Both the position numbers and the translations under genes were made by a program. Of a DNA stretch of 64,000 bases, positions 45,627-54,600 are shown piece after piece (position 1 is the first letter of the stretch; each line of letters starts with the position of its first letter). Source of the DNA: Salinibacterium sp. SWN167. GTDB lineage: Bacteria; Actinomycetota; Actinomycetes; Actinomycetales; Microbacteriaceae. The stretch is from the NCBI RefSeq assembly GCF_015864665.1, contig NZ_JADYWU010000002.1:372001-436000 (forward strand), read 5' to 3'. The notes beneath the pieces are model-generated. The model did no database searches and was not told the origin of the DNA. It saw only the letters and a list, made by a program, of their open reading frames with translations.

Positions 45627-46400
45627 GTGGCATCCACCATGTTTGACCTCACCGGGCGTATCGCCCTCGTGACCGGCTCTAGTCGAGGAATCGGGCGCGT
45701 CATTGCTCAGGCCTTGGCCGTTGCCGGTGCAACGATCGTGCTGAACGGTCGCGACGAAGAGCGGCTCGCCGCCACTCACTCCGACTTCAGCTCCGAGTTT
45801 GGGGCCGACCGCGTCTACGCTCGCGCGTTTGACGTAGCGGATGCCGCAGCTGTCGCCACCGCAATTGCCGAGATCGAGGCCTCCATCGGTGCGATTGGGG
45901 TGCTCGTGAACAACGCGGGCATCCAGCATCGCGAACCGATGCTCGACCTCGACGTGGAGGACTGGAACCGAGTCATTTCCACCAACCTCACCAGCGCGTT
46001 CCTCGTCGGACGCGAAGTTGCCCGGCACATGCTCGAGCGTGGCGAGGGCAAGATCATCAACATTGCGTCGGTGCAGACCGACCTCGCGCGCCCGACCATC
46101 GGGCCGTACACGGTGTCGAAGGGTGGCATCCGCAACCTCACTCGTGCCATGACGGCAGAGTGGGCCAGCGGCGGATTGCAGATCAATGCCATTGCCCCCG
46201 GCTACATCCACACAGAGATGACGCAGGCGCTCGTCGATGACGACACCTTCAACAACTGGATTTTGGGTCGCACACCAGCCGGTCGCTGGGGTACTCCCGC
46301 CGACCTGGGGGGACCAGCAGTCTGGCTCGCCTCGAGCGGTTCCGACTACGTCAACGGTCAAGTCATCTTCATCGATGGCGGCATGACGGTCGTCGTCTAA
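45627..46400 (+). CDS. idnO: SDR oxidoreductase, gluconate 5-dehydrogenase (IdnO-like)
   Basis: 257-residue short-chain dehydrogenase, in this context probably reducing 5-keto-gluconate to gluconate. TGSSRGIG at 16-23 (cofactor), NNAG, catalytic Tyr161 and Lys165 in YTVSKGG. The C-terminal LGRTPAGRWGTPADLGGPAVWLASSGSDYVNGQVIFIDGG is shared with IdnO. The GTG start has TAGGAG upstream and lies 9 bp after gntP. The activity is inferred from the neighbouring idnD. Confidence 0.9.
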   Translation: MASTMFDLTGRIALVTGSSRGIGRVIAQALAVAGATIVLNGRDEERLAATHSDFSSEFGADRVYARAFDVADAAAVATAIAEIEASIGAIGVLVNNAGIQHREPMLDLDVEDWNRVISTNLTSAFLVGREVARHMLERGEGKIINIASVQTDLARPTIGPYTVSKGGIRNLTRAMTAEWASGGLQINAIAPGYIHTEMTQALVDDDTFNNWILGRTPAGRWGTPADLGGPAVWLASSGSDYVNGQVIFIDGGMTVVV

Positions 46401-46456
46401 CCTCCAGCTCTATCGCCGCGCGTCGCTGCCGGCACCGTTCTACAGAAAAGATTGTC

Positions 46457-47500
46457 ATGACAAGTGCAGCCCCCGCCGAAACTCTCGCGGTCACAATTCA
46501 CGCTCAAGATGACTTGCGCGTGGAGAGCATTCCGTTGGCCGCTCCGGCCGCCGACGAAGCCGTGATTCAGATTGCGTTCGGCGGGGTCTGCGGGTCTGAC
46601 CTGCACTACTGGTCGCACGGGGCTGCGGGGGAGTCGATTCTCAAGGCTCCGATGATTCTCGGCCACGAAGTTGTCGGCACGGTCATTCAGCAGGCCGCTG
46701 ACGGGACCGGCCCCGCTGTCGGAACTGCCGTAGCCGTGCACCCCGCAACTCCCGGCGGAACCGAGCCACGGTGGCCCGAAGACCGCCCGAATCTTTCTCC
46801 CGGCTGCACCTACCTCGGCAGTGCGGCACGTTTCCCTCACACCGAGGGTGCCTTCGCCGAGTTCGTCACTCTGCCCAGCCGGATGCTGCGAGCACTCCCT
46901 AGCTCATTGACCCTGCGCGATGCCGCCCTCGTCGAGCCCGCGAGCGTGGCGTGGCATGCCGTTTCGCGTGCGGGCGACGTTCGCGGAAAACGGGCTCTCG
47001 TTATCGGCGCCGGCCCCATCGGTGCCCTCATCGTCGCCGTTCTCAAGCGCGCCGGAGCCAGCGAGATCGTGGCTGTTGACATGTTCGCCGGCCCGCTCGC
47101 CATTGCGCGCCAAGTTGGCGCAACTGAAACTCTTCACGCCACCGACGTGGATGCCATCGCCGCCGTCGACGCCGACATCGTTTTCGAATCCTCGGGCAGC
47201 TACCGCGGTCTCGAGTCCGCTGTGCGCGGTGCAACTCGTGGCGGCCGCGTTGTCATGGTCGGGCTCTTGCCCTCTGGCCAGCAGCCCGCGCTCATCTCGC
47301 TAGCCATCACCCGTGAGCTCGAACTCGTCGGCTCGTTCCGCTTCAACGACGAGATCGACGAAGTGATTACGGCGCTCGCCGACGGCAGCCTCGTTGTAGG
47401 GCCGATCGTGACCCACGAGTTCGCGGCATCCGATGCTCACGAAGCCTTTGCTGTAGCCAAGGATTCGGAGAACAGCGGCAAGGTGCTGCTGCGCTTCTAG
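46457..47500 (+). CDS. idnD: L-idonate 5-dehydrogenase (zinc MDR family)
   Basis: 347-residue medium-chain dehydrogenase that oxidises L-idonate to 5-keto-gluconate. Catalytic zinc ligands Cys45 (GGVCGSDLHYW), His70 and Glu71 (ILGHEVVG). The NAD fold has VIGAGPIGAL. The structural-zinc loop keeps only one of four cysteines (ending NLSPGC), a known variation among IdnD-type enzymes. Last gene of the operon, 56 bp after the SDR; the stop overlaps the GntR stop (CTAG). Confidence 0.92.
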   Translation: MTSAAPAETLAVTIHAQDDLRVESIPLAAPAADEAVIQIAFGGVCGSDLHYWSHGAAGESILKAPMILGHEVVGTVIQQAADGTGPAVGTAVAVHPATPGGTEPRWPEDRPNLSPGCTYLGSAARFPHTEGAFAEFVTLPSRMLRALPSSLTLRDAALVEPASVAWHAVSRAGDVRGKRALVIGAGPIGALIVAVLKRAGASEIVAVDMFAGPLAIARQVGATETLHATDVDAIAAVDADIVFESSGSYRGLESAVRGATRGGRVVMVGLLPSGQQPALISLAITRELELVGSFRFNDEIDEVITALADGSLVVGPIVTHEFAASDAHEAFAVAKDSENSGKVLLRF

Positions 47501-48213
47501 TCGAGGAAGATGCGGGGTTCGCCAGCCCAGATGGGCTCGACTTCTTCGATCGTGCGGCTCATGATGCGTTCCATCGCGGCGTAGGCGTCAGCCGGGCGCT
47601 TGCCCTGAATGGCATCCGCCACATCCACGTGCAGCTGCAGTGCCTCTTCGTGTGGTGTCGCTGGCATCAGCCCGCGGTGGGTGCGGCCGGTCAGAACCTC
47701 GGCGATCACCCGGTCGAGACGCGCGAACATCTCGTTGCCGCTCGCGGCAAGAACGAGCGAGTGAAAGCGGATGTCGAGCTCCAGAAACAATTCAAGGTCG
47801 CCTGAGCGACCCACGGCCCGCATACGCGCGGCCAGCGCCAGCAGCTCGCCGGCGGCGTCGTTGGAGGCGTGCAGGGCTGCGAGCTTGGCGGCCTGAGGCT
47901 CGATGGCGCTGCGTAATTCGGTGAGCGAGCGCAACTGGCGTCCGTTCTCAACCTGTTCGAGGCGCCACCGAATCACGAGCGGATCATACAGACTCCACTC
48001 CGACATAGGAAGAACGCGCATCCCGACCCGCTTGACGGAGGCGACCATCCCGAGCGATTGCAGCACGCGTACCGCTTCGCGCACGACCGAACGGGAGACG
48101 CTGTACCGCTCTTCGAGCTGTTCGGCGAGAATCGTGGATTCGGGGGAGATGTCGCCCGAAACGATGCTGAGCCCGAGATCGTTGAGCACACGTGCGTGAA
48201 GGCTTCCGGGCAT
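47497..48213 (-). CDS. GntR-family (FadR subfamily) regulator of gluconate/idonate genes
   Basis: 238 residues: an N-terminal winged helix (ESTILAEQLEERYSVSRSVVREAVRVLQSLGMVA) and an all-helical FCD ligand domain, with a metal-binding Asp/His set expected from ELDIRFHSLVLAASGN and the C-terminal HVDVADAIQGKRP. It is convergent with idnD and is the probable regulator of gntK-idnD. TACTCT lies six bases before the ATG. Ligand probably gluconate or its 6-phosphate (family inference). Confidence 0.93.
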   Translation of the reverse strand: MPGSLHARVLNDLGLSIVSGDISPESTILAEQLEERYSVSRSVVREAVRVLQSLGMVASVKRVGMRVLPMSEWSLYDPLVIRWRLEQVENGRQLRSLTELRSAIEPQAAKLAALHASNDAAGELLALAARMRAVGRSGDLELFLELDIRFHSLVLAASGNEMFARLDRVIAEVLTGRTHRGLMPATPHEEALQLHVDVADAIQGKRPADAYAAMERIMSRTIEEVEPIWAGEPRIFLD

Positions 48214-48219
48214 GCTTCA

Positions 48220-48225
48220 AGAGTA
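48220..48225 (-). promoter_or_regulatory. -10 box, GntR-family gene (leaderless)
   Basis: TACTCT on the minus strand, six bases before the ATG at 48213. Confidence 0.5.
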
Positions 48226-48323
48226 GTGGTTCAGTTGTCGTCACCGAGCGGCGCCAAGCCGCGCAAACTCGGGGCGCTGAACCGCGATTAACCGTGTAAA
48301 CTCAACAGTTGAACTTCGGCGAG

Positions 48324-48497
48324 GGAACCATCTGGTTCCGTTATCGACGCGGCGGGCAAGTCACAGGGCTTTTCCTCACGTGGCAGACCTATGGTCTGCC
48401 GGCGTTCGAGTTGAACTACAGACAATGATCTGGGCACTGCGCCCGCCACGAGCACTTCGCTTGTTGCAGGCACTGCGCTCACAACAGACTTCGGTCT
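48324..48497 (+). promoter_or_regulatory. structured 5' leader region of rplY
   Basis: The 299 bp before rplY hold no gene. They contain three compact hairpins: GGAACC-ATCT-GGTTCC (48324-48339), GGCAGACC-TAT-GGTCTGCC (48382-48400, perfect 8 bp) and AGAC-TTCG-GTCT (48486-48497, a TTCG tetraloop just ahead of the AGGAG). A GGCACTGCGC word occurs twice between them. This may be a ribosomal-protein mRNA leader. Confidence 0.45.
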
Positions 48498-48512
48498 TAC
48501 TAGGAGATAACA

Positions 48513-49136
48513 ATGGCTAAGCCAGGCGTTAACCACGTAGTCACGGATGCCCGTGAATCCTTCGGCAAGGGTGCTGCTCGCAAGCTCCGCGCTGCAGGCA
48601 AGATTCCCGCCGTCATCTACGGTCACGGCACCGACCCCATCCACGTTGCCCTCCCGGGTCACGAGATCGGGCTCATCCTCCGCAAGTCGAACCAGATTCT
48701 GGACCTCGACATCAACGGCAAGAGCCAGCTCGCACTGGTCAAGGATGTTCAGAAGGACCCCGTTCGCCAGATCATCGAGCACATCGACCTCGTTGTCATC
48801 CGCAAGGGTGAAAAAGTTATCGTTGACGTGCCGATCCACGTTACTGGTGAGTCGGCTCCTGGCACCCTCGCCAACCTCGACGCTCCGACCATCTCGGTTG
48901 AGGCAGAAGCAACTCACATTCCTGAGTACTTCACCGTCGACATCGAGGGCCGCGAAGAAGGCGCTCACATCTACGCCGCCGACGTTGAGCTCATCGAGGG
49001 CTCGAACCTGCTCTCCGACCCCGAGCTTCTCGTTGTCGCCGTCAGCATGCCGCGTGCGTCGGTTGAGGCTGAAGCCGCTGAAGAAGAAGCCGCAGCAGTT
49101 GCTGCCGATGCTGCTAGCACCGAGGCTGCTGAATAA
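48513..49136 (+). CDS. rplY: 50S ribosomal protein L25 (general stress protein Ctc form)
   Basis: 207-residue long form of L25, which binds 5S rRNA. N-terminal L25 domain with [25 protein letters not shown], then the TL5/Ctc beta-domain with [25 protein letters not shown]. The tail from about 180 is rich in Ala and Glu, as in other actinobacterial Ctc proteins. An AGGAG ribosome-binding site precedes the ATG, and a structured leader lies upstream. Followed by pth. Confidence 0.96.
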   Translation: MAKPGVNHVVTDARESFGKGAARKLRAAGKIPAVIYGHGTDPIHVALPGHEIGLILRKSNQILDLDINGKSQLALVKDVQKDPVRQIIEHIDLVVIRKGEKVIVDVPIHVTGESAPGTLANLDAPTISVEAEATHIPEYFTVDIEGREEGAHIYAADVELIEGSNLLSDPELLVVAVSMPRASVEAEAAEEEAAAVAADAASTEAAE

Positions 49137-49162
49137 TCAGATTCTTTCGTAAGCGAGAAATC

Positions 49163-49744
49163 GTGGATGACCAATGGTTAGTAGTCGGGCTCGGTAACCC
49201 CGGGCCCGGCTACGCCGGTAATCGCCACAACGTGGGCCACATGGTGTTGGCCCATTTGGCAGACGAACTGTCTGCCACTTTCAAGAACCACAAAGCCAAT
49301 GCTGCGGTCGCTGAAGGCCGCAGTTTTGGTGATGGCCCCAAGCTGATTCTGGCGAAGCCCAATTCTTTTATGAATCTTTCGGGCGGGCCCACCGCAGCAC
49401 TGATGCGGTTCTACAAGATTCCGGTCGAGCGCCTCATCGTCGTGCATGATGAACTCGATATCGATTTCGACACGGTGAAGCTCAAAACCGGTGGCGGTCA
49501 CGGAGGCCACAACGGCATCCGCGATATTGCTGCCGCTGTTGGCTCTCCCGACTTCACCCGCGTGCGCGTGGGCATCGGGCGCCCGCCTGGTCGCCAGCCT
49601 GCCGCCGACTTTGTGTTGCGCGACTTTTCGGGCGAAGAACGCAAAGCTCTGCCCAATCTTTTGAGCGATGCCGCGGATGCCGTCACTATGGTGGCGCGCG
49701 AAGGTCTCGAAACTGCCCAGCAGCGTTTCCACAGCCCGCGCTAG
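49163..49744 (+). CDS. pth: peptidyl-tRNA hydrolase
   Basis: 193 residues, standard for bacterial Pth, which frees tRNA from dropped-off peptidyl-tRNA. Marks are [23 protein letters not shown] (substrate Asn and catalytic His), [38 protein letters not shown] and [14 protein letters not shown] start, 26 bp after rplY in the conserved order. Confidence 0.97.
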   Translation: MDDQWLVVGLGNPGPGYAGNRHNVGHMVLAHLADELSATFKNHKANAAVAEGRSFGDGPKLILAKPNSFMNLSGGPTAALMRFYKIPVERLIVVHDELDIDFDTVKLKTGGGHGGHNGIRDIAAAVGSPDFTRVRVGIGRPPGRQPAADFVLRDFSGEERKALPNLLSDAADAVTMVAREGLETAQQRFHSPR

Positions 49745-49863
49745 TTCTTGCGAGTGCGGCAGTCGTAGCGATGCTGTTGGCGCCGTTGACCCTGCGCTGC
49801 ACTACCTGCCTTAGCGTTGCTGCGCTGTGGGTGAACTCGCACCGGAGCGTCAGTGGCCGCGAG

Positions 49864-49869
49864 TAGAGT
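49864..49869 (+). promoter_or_regulatory. -10 box, mfd (leaderless)
   Basis: TAGAGT six bases before the GTG at 49876. Confidence 0.5.
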
Positions 49870-49875
49870 AATCCG

Positions 49876-52800
49876 GTGACTCTCGACGGAATTATCTCAG
49901 CACTTTCGCGCGCCCAAACCGTAAAGAGCGCCCTGCGTTTCTCTGAACGAAGCGCAGACTTCTCGCTCGTCGATGGCATGCGTGCACCCCTGCTCGGCGG
50001 GCTACTCACACAGTCGAACGCACCACGGTCACTGTTGGCGGTCACGGCGACCGGTCGCGAGTCCGAATCATTGCGCCGTGCGCTCACGAGCTATCTGCCC
50101 GATGCTCAGATTGTCGAATTTCCGGCGTGGGAAACCCTCCCGCACGAACGACTGAGCCCGAGTGCCGAAACAGTCGGCAAGCGGATGCAGGCCTTGCGAG
50201 ACCTGTCTAAGTGGCAAGCGAACCCGGTTGGCCAGTTTGTGCTGGTGGCATCCGTTCGGGCAGCGCTGCAGCCCATCGCCGATAACCTCACGACGATCGA
50301 ACCGGTCGAGCTCACCAAGGGCGGCCGCAACTACGACCTCTCGGCGCTGTCGGAGCGACTCGTGGCACTGGCATATTCCCGTGTCGACATGGTGACGCGG
50401 CGCGGTGAATTTGCGGTGCGCGGTGGCATCCTTGACGTGTTTGCGCCCAACCACGAGCATCCGCTTCGTCTCGAATTCTTTGGCGATGAGCTTGAGCAGT
50501 TGCGCGAGTTCTCGGTCGCCGATCAGCGCTCTATCGAGGGCGATGTTGAGTCAGTCGAGTTGGTGCCGAGTCGTGAACTGTTGCTGAACGATGCGGTACG
50601 TCAGCGTGCCCGCGAGATGCAGCACGAGTTTCCGAGTCTCTCCACAATGCTCGCGAAGATTGCCGAAGGCATTCCGGTCGATGGCATGGAGTCGCTAGCG
50701 CCGGCGCTGGTCGACAAACTGGTGCCGATCACTCACTACCTTCCGGCGGATGCTGCCATCGCGGTGCTCTCACCCGAGAAGGTGTCGTCGCGCGCGATCA
50801 GCCTCGCTGAGACGAACCAAGAGTTCTTGAGTGCGGCCTGGAACGCGGCGACAGCTGGCGCTGAAGCGCCCATTGACTTGGATGCCGGTGACTTTGTCAC
50901 GCTCAACGCGCTTCGGGCGTCCGCGGGGGATCGCCCCTGGTGGACCCTCAGCACCTTCGACTCGGGGGCAGCGGATGCCGTCGACCTGCTGGATGGTGCG
51001 GAAGAGGCATCCGAATATATTCGTATCGCAGCCACGGCAACCCCCTCGTTCGCCGGCACTCTCGATGGCGCCCTCGACCACGTCGGCCACTTGCTCGCCG
51101 ATGGCTGGACGGTAGCGATCGTCGCGGAGGGAGCCGGTCTCGTAGAGCGCACTGCTAATCTGCTGGGCGAACGCGAATTGGCGGGGCGTGCCGTTGAGGC
51201 CTTCCCCGCCGAGACCGAGCCGGGAGTCGCGTATCTGCTGCGCGCTTCTGTCGACCATGGTTTTGCGATGCCCGAGGCGAAGCTTGCGGTGCTGAGCGAA
51301 GGCGAGTTCTTTGGTCGGTCGGTCGGCTACGCTTCGCGCCCGGCACGCAAGCTCGCGGCCAGACGCAAGAACGTTGTTGACCCGCTGCAGCTCTCGAGCG
51401 GCGACCACGTTGTGCACCAGACGCACGGCATCGGTAAGTTCATCGAGTTGGTGTCACGCGAGGTCAGCACGGGCGGCCGCAATGCGGTCAAGACTCAGCG
51501 CGAGTTCTTGGTGCTCGAGTATGCGCCGAATAAGCGTGGTTACCCTGGCGACAAGCTGTATGTGCCCACCGATCAGCTCGACCTGCTGTCGCGCTATGTT
51601 GGTGGCGAATCTCCGGCCCTCAACAAAATGGGTGGCAGCGACTGGTCGGCCGCTAAGACCAAAGCTCGTCGTGCCGTTCGCGATATCGCTGTCGAGCTGG
51701 TCAAGCTCTACAGCGCGCGCATGGCCAGCAAGGGATACGCCTTTGGGCCCGATACCCCGTGGCAACGTGAGCTCGAAGAAGCTTTTGCCTTTGCGGAAAC
51801 TCCTGACCAGCTCACCACAATCGATGAGGTCAAAGCCGACATGCAGAGTCCGGTGCCGATGGACCGCCTGCTGAGCGGTGACGTCGGCTACGGCAAGACC
51901 GAAGTTGCGGTGCGCGCCGCGTTCAAGGCTGTGCAAGACGGCAAGCAGGTCGCGATGATTGTGCCGACGACGCTGCTCGTGCGCCAGCACGTCGAGACGT
52001 TTGCCGATCGTTTTGCTGGCTTCCCCGTGCACTTGCGGGCTCTCAGCCGTTTCCAGACGGAGAAAGAGTCGCGCGAAACGATCGCCGGCCTCGCTGACGG
52101 CACCGTGGATGTTGTCATCGGAACCCACCGTTTGCTCTCGAAGAGCATCGCCTTCAAAGACCTCGGCCTCGTCATCATCGATGAAGAGCAGCGCTTCGGT
52201 GTTGAACACAAAGACGCGCTCAAAAAGCTCAAGACCAACGTCGACATCTTGGCGATGACGGCAACCCCGATTCCGCGCACGCTCGAGATGGCAGTCACGG
52301 GCATCCGCGAAATGTCGACCCTCGCGACACCGCCAGAAGACCGGCATCCGATCCTCAGCTTCGTTGGCCCGTACTCCGAACGTCAGGTTGGCGCCGCTAT
52401 TCGGCGCGAACTGTTGCGCGAGGGCCAAGTGTTCTACGTGCACAACCGCGTGAGTTCGATCAACCGGGTCGCGGCCAAGATTGCCGAACTGGTTCCGGAT
52501 GCTCGAATCGCCATTGCCCACGGCCAGATGCCCGAGGCAGCACTTGAGCAAGTGATGGTCGACTTCTGGGATCGCAAGTTTGATGTGCTCGTCTCCACCA
52601 CGATTGTGGAAACCGGCCTCGATATCCCCAATGCCAACACGCTTATCATCGACCGGGCCGACAAGTATGGCCTCAGCCAGCTGCACCAGTTGCGCGGTCG
52701 AGTGGGTCGTGGCCGCGAGCGCGCCTACGCGTACTTCCTGTACGACGAAGAGAAGCCGTTGAGCGAAACTGCCCACGAGCGCCTCGACACCATCGCTGCG

Positions 52801-53568
52801 AACAACGAGCTGGGTGCCGGTATGCAGATCGCCATGAAGGACCTCGAAATTCGTGGTGCCGGAAACCTGCTCGGTGGCGAACAATCTGGCCACATTGCCG
52901 GTGTCGGCTTCGACCTGTACTTGCGGATGATCGGCGAAGCAGTCTCCACCTTCCGCGGTGATGTTGCCGAGGGCCAGACCGAGCTGCGGCTTGAGCTGCC
53001 CGTGGATGCCAGCATCCCCGAGGACTACGTCGAAAGCGAGCGCCTGCGTCTTGAGGCCTACCAAAAGCTCTCCACGGCCAGCGCACCATCGGCATCCGCC
53101 GACAGCATCGATCGTGTTCTCGACGAACTTACCGACCGTTACGGCGAGCCGCCCGAGGAAGTGAAGCACCTGATTGCGGTGTCTCGACTGCGGCGGATGT
53201 CGCAGCGACTGGGGCTCAGCGAGGTTGTCGTCATGGGCGACAAGCTCCGCATCGCGCCCGCCGATCTGCTCGACTCGAAGCAGATCCGTCTGCAGCGGAT
53301 GTATCCGGGATCGAAGTATCACTCGGCCGCCTCCACGGCGATCATTCCGCTGCCCACAGGCGCAAGCGATGGCGACCTCATCGACTGGGCCAAGGAGTTG
53401 CTCGTGTCAGTGTTCGGCGCTCAAGATACTGCGGCAGAGCTCGCGGAGGTTGCACTTGCGGCCGAAGCGGCCGAGAAGCTTGCGGCCGACAAGGCAGCAG
53501 CCAAAGCGAAAGAAGCTAAAGAGACGAAGGATGCTGCGGGTGCGTCCGGCACGTCCGGCCCGAGCTAA
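49876..53568 (+). CDS. mfd: transcription-repair coupling factor Mfd
   Basis: 1230-residue DNA translocase that removes stalled RNA polymerase and recruits UvrA. The order is a UvrB-like N-terminal part (1-330), a CarD-like RNA polymerase interaction domain (about 500-560, GDHVVHQTHGIGKFIEL), helicase domains with Walker A GDVGYGKTEVA (about 669-679) and DEEQ in IIDEEQRFGVEHK (about 768), the RecG-like QLHQLRGRVGRG, and a TRCF C-terminal domain. The end is a Lys/Ala/Glu-rich tail. GTG start with the TAGAGT box. Confidence 0.97.
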   Translation: MTLDGIISALSRAQTVKSALRFSERSADFSLVDGMRAPLLGGLLTQSNAPRSLLAVTATGRESESLRRALTSYLPDAQIVEFPAWETLPHERLSPSAETVGKRMQALRDLSKWQANPVGQFVLVASVRAALQPIADNLTTIEPVELTKGGRNYDLSALSERLVALAYSRVDMVTRRGEFAVRGGILDVFAPNHEHPLRLEFFGDELEQLREFSVADQRSIEGDVESVELVPSRELLLNDAVRQRAREMQHEFPSLSTMLAKIAEGIPVDGMESLAPALVDKLVPITHYLPADAAIAVLSPEKVSSRAISLAETNQEFLSAAWNAATAGAEAPIDLDAGDFVTLNALRASAGDRPWWTLSTFDSGAADAVDLLDGAEEASEYIRIAATATPSFAGTLDGALDHVGHLLADGWTVAIVAEGAGLVERTANLLGERELAGRAVEAFPAETEPGVAYLLRASVDHGFAMPEAKLAVLSEGEFFGRSVGYASRPARKLAARRKNVVDPLQLSSGDHVVHQTHGIGKFIELVSREVSTGGRNAVKTQREFLVLEYAPNKRGYPGDKLYVPTDQLDLLSRYVGGESPALNKMGGSDWSAAKTKARRAVRDIAVELVKLYSARMASKGYAFGPDTPWQRELEEAFAFAETPDQLTTIDEVKADMQSPVPMDRLLSGDVGYGKTEVAVRAAFKAVQDGKQVAMIVPTTLLVRQHVETFADRFAGFPVHLRALSRFQTEKESRETIAGLADGTVDVVIGTHRLLSKSIAFKDLGLVIIDEEQRFGVEHKDALKKLKTNVDILAMTATPIPRTLEMAVTGIREMSTLATPPEDRHPILSFVGPYSERQVGAAIRRELLREGQVFYVHNRVSSINRVAAKIAELVPDARIAIAHGQMPEAALEQVMVDFWDRKFDVLVSTTIVETGLDIPNANTLIIDRADKYGLSQLHQLRGRVGRGRERAYAYFLYDEEKPLSETAHERLDTIAANNELGAGMQIAMKDLEIRGAGNLLGGEQSGHIAGVGFDLYLRMIGEAVSTFRGDVAEGQTELRLELPVDASIPEDYVESERLRLEAYQKLSTASAPSASADSIDRVLDELTDRYGEPPEEVKHLIAVSRLRRMSQRLGLSEVVVMGDKLRIAPADLLDSKQIRLQRMYPGSKYHSAASTAIIPLPTGASDGDLIDWAKELLVSVFGAQDTAAELAEVALAAEAAEKLAADKAAAKAKEAKETKDAAGASGTSGPS

Positions 53569-53571
53569 GAA

Positions 53572-54531
53572 CTAGGGCGCTGTCTCCGGCGCTGGTTCCG
53601 GCGTGGGTGCCGCGGCTTCGACTGTTGAGTCGCTCGAAGCAGGCTCGGCCGCACCCGCACCCGCACCCGCACCCGCACCCGCACCCGCACCCTCGGCCCC
53701 GGGAAGCGTCGCAGGCGTCGCAGGCTTCGCTGTCGGTTTGAAGGCAAGTGGGTTTCGTCGACCGTCGATTCGGTGCACGCCCCCGATCGCCATCGGGATC
53801 AACACGAGCGAGCGCAGGTCGAGAAGCGCGTGCGCGATGATCGTGATGAGAATGCTTCCGGTGAGCACGTAGATGGCCATGAAGACTGCGCCGAGCACCG
53901 TCGTGACGATGATGCCCGTGAGTCCCTGGTAAGAGTGCATGAGCCCGAACAGGAGAAGGCTCACCACAACCGCGACGATCGCATTGCCGGTGGTGGCAAA
54001 AAGCAGAGCCGGTAGAGCGAGGCGGAAAAGCAGTTCTTCTACGAGCCCGGCATTGAGGGAGAGCAATCCACCCAGTACGAGCTCTTGGCGATTGCGAGGG
54101 AGGATCGCTTGAACATCACCAAGACTCACGACTTCGTCACCCTCGTTGCGAACCGAGATGATCGCAACTACTGTGACGGCGATCACGCCGATCGCGAGCC
54201 CAACGAGCACTCCGCCGGTGAGGGAGGGGCGGGCAGTGAGTACGCCAAGCAACGAGGACACCCACGGCCACGATTGAACATCGGCGAGTAGGGGAGCGGC
54301 GAATGCTCCGCTCACCACGAGAACCACGAGTGCTAGACCGCCAAACAGCGTGAACGAGATCAGCAACCAGCGGCGCAACATCTTTTGGCGACGTTTGGTG
54401 GTGCGAAAACGTTTGAAGCGGCGGTACTCGCGCTGATCCCGGCGGAACGTGCGCAGAGCGAGAGCGGTCAGAACCCCGCCGAGCGTAAGCCACAGCAACG
54501 CGAGCATGAGGGGGTTAGCGGGGTCGAGCAT
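53572..54531 (-). CDS. CPBP-family intramembrane metalloprotease with Gly-Ala tail
   Basis: 319 residues, about eight TM helices. The CPBP motifs are Glu165-Glu166...Arg170 (VEELLFRLALPAL) and His199 (FGLMHSYQG). Members act as CAAX-type or bacteriocin-immunity proteases; role here unknown. The C-terminal cytoplasmic tail carries a Gly-Ala run coded by seven GCACCC hexamers (plus-strand reading). The gene is convergent with mfd, with 3 bp between the stops. CACGAT six bases before the ATG is a weak leaderless box. Confidence 0.88.
   Translation of the reverse strand: MLDPANPLMLALLWLTLGGVLTALALRTFRRDQREYRRFKRFRTTKRRQKMLRRWLLISFTLFGGLALVVLVVSGAFAAPLLADVQSWPWVSSLLGVLTARPSLTGGVLVGLAIGVIAVTVVAIISVRNEGDEVVSLGDVQAILPRNRQELVLGGLLSLNAGLVEELLFRLALPALLFATTGNAIVAVVVSLLLFGLMHSYQGLTGIIVTTVLGAVFMAIYVLTGSILITIIAHALLDLRSLVLIPMAIGGVHRIDGRRNPLAFKPTAKPATPATLPGAEGAGAGAGAGAGAGAAEPASSDSTVEAAAPTPEPAPETAP
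53651..53692. repeat. (GCACCC)7 microsatellite inside the CPBP gene
   Basis: Seven perfect hexamers, read as Gly-Ala repeats on the coding (minus) strand. Slippage would change tail length without shifting the frame. Confidence 0.95.
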
Positions 54532-54600
54532 GCACCAATCGTGCCATGCGGTGGCTGAACGGCCGACGCGATGCGTGACCGAGTGCGCTTCGGCGGCGAG

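Noticed and set aside
51454-53322. 622-codon minus-strand frame inside mfd
   Set aside because: Shadow of the mfd helicase region; no family signature.
53651-53692. CRISPR or replication-origin iterons
   Set aside because: A 6-bp coding microsatellite inside an open reading frame.
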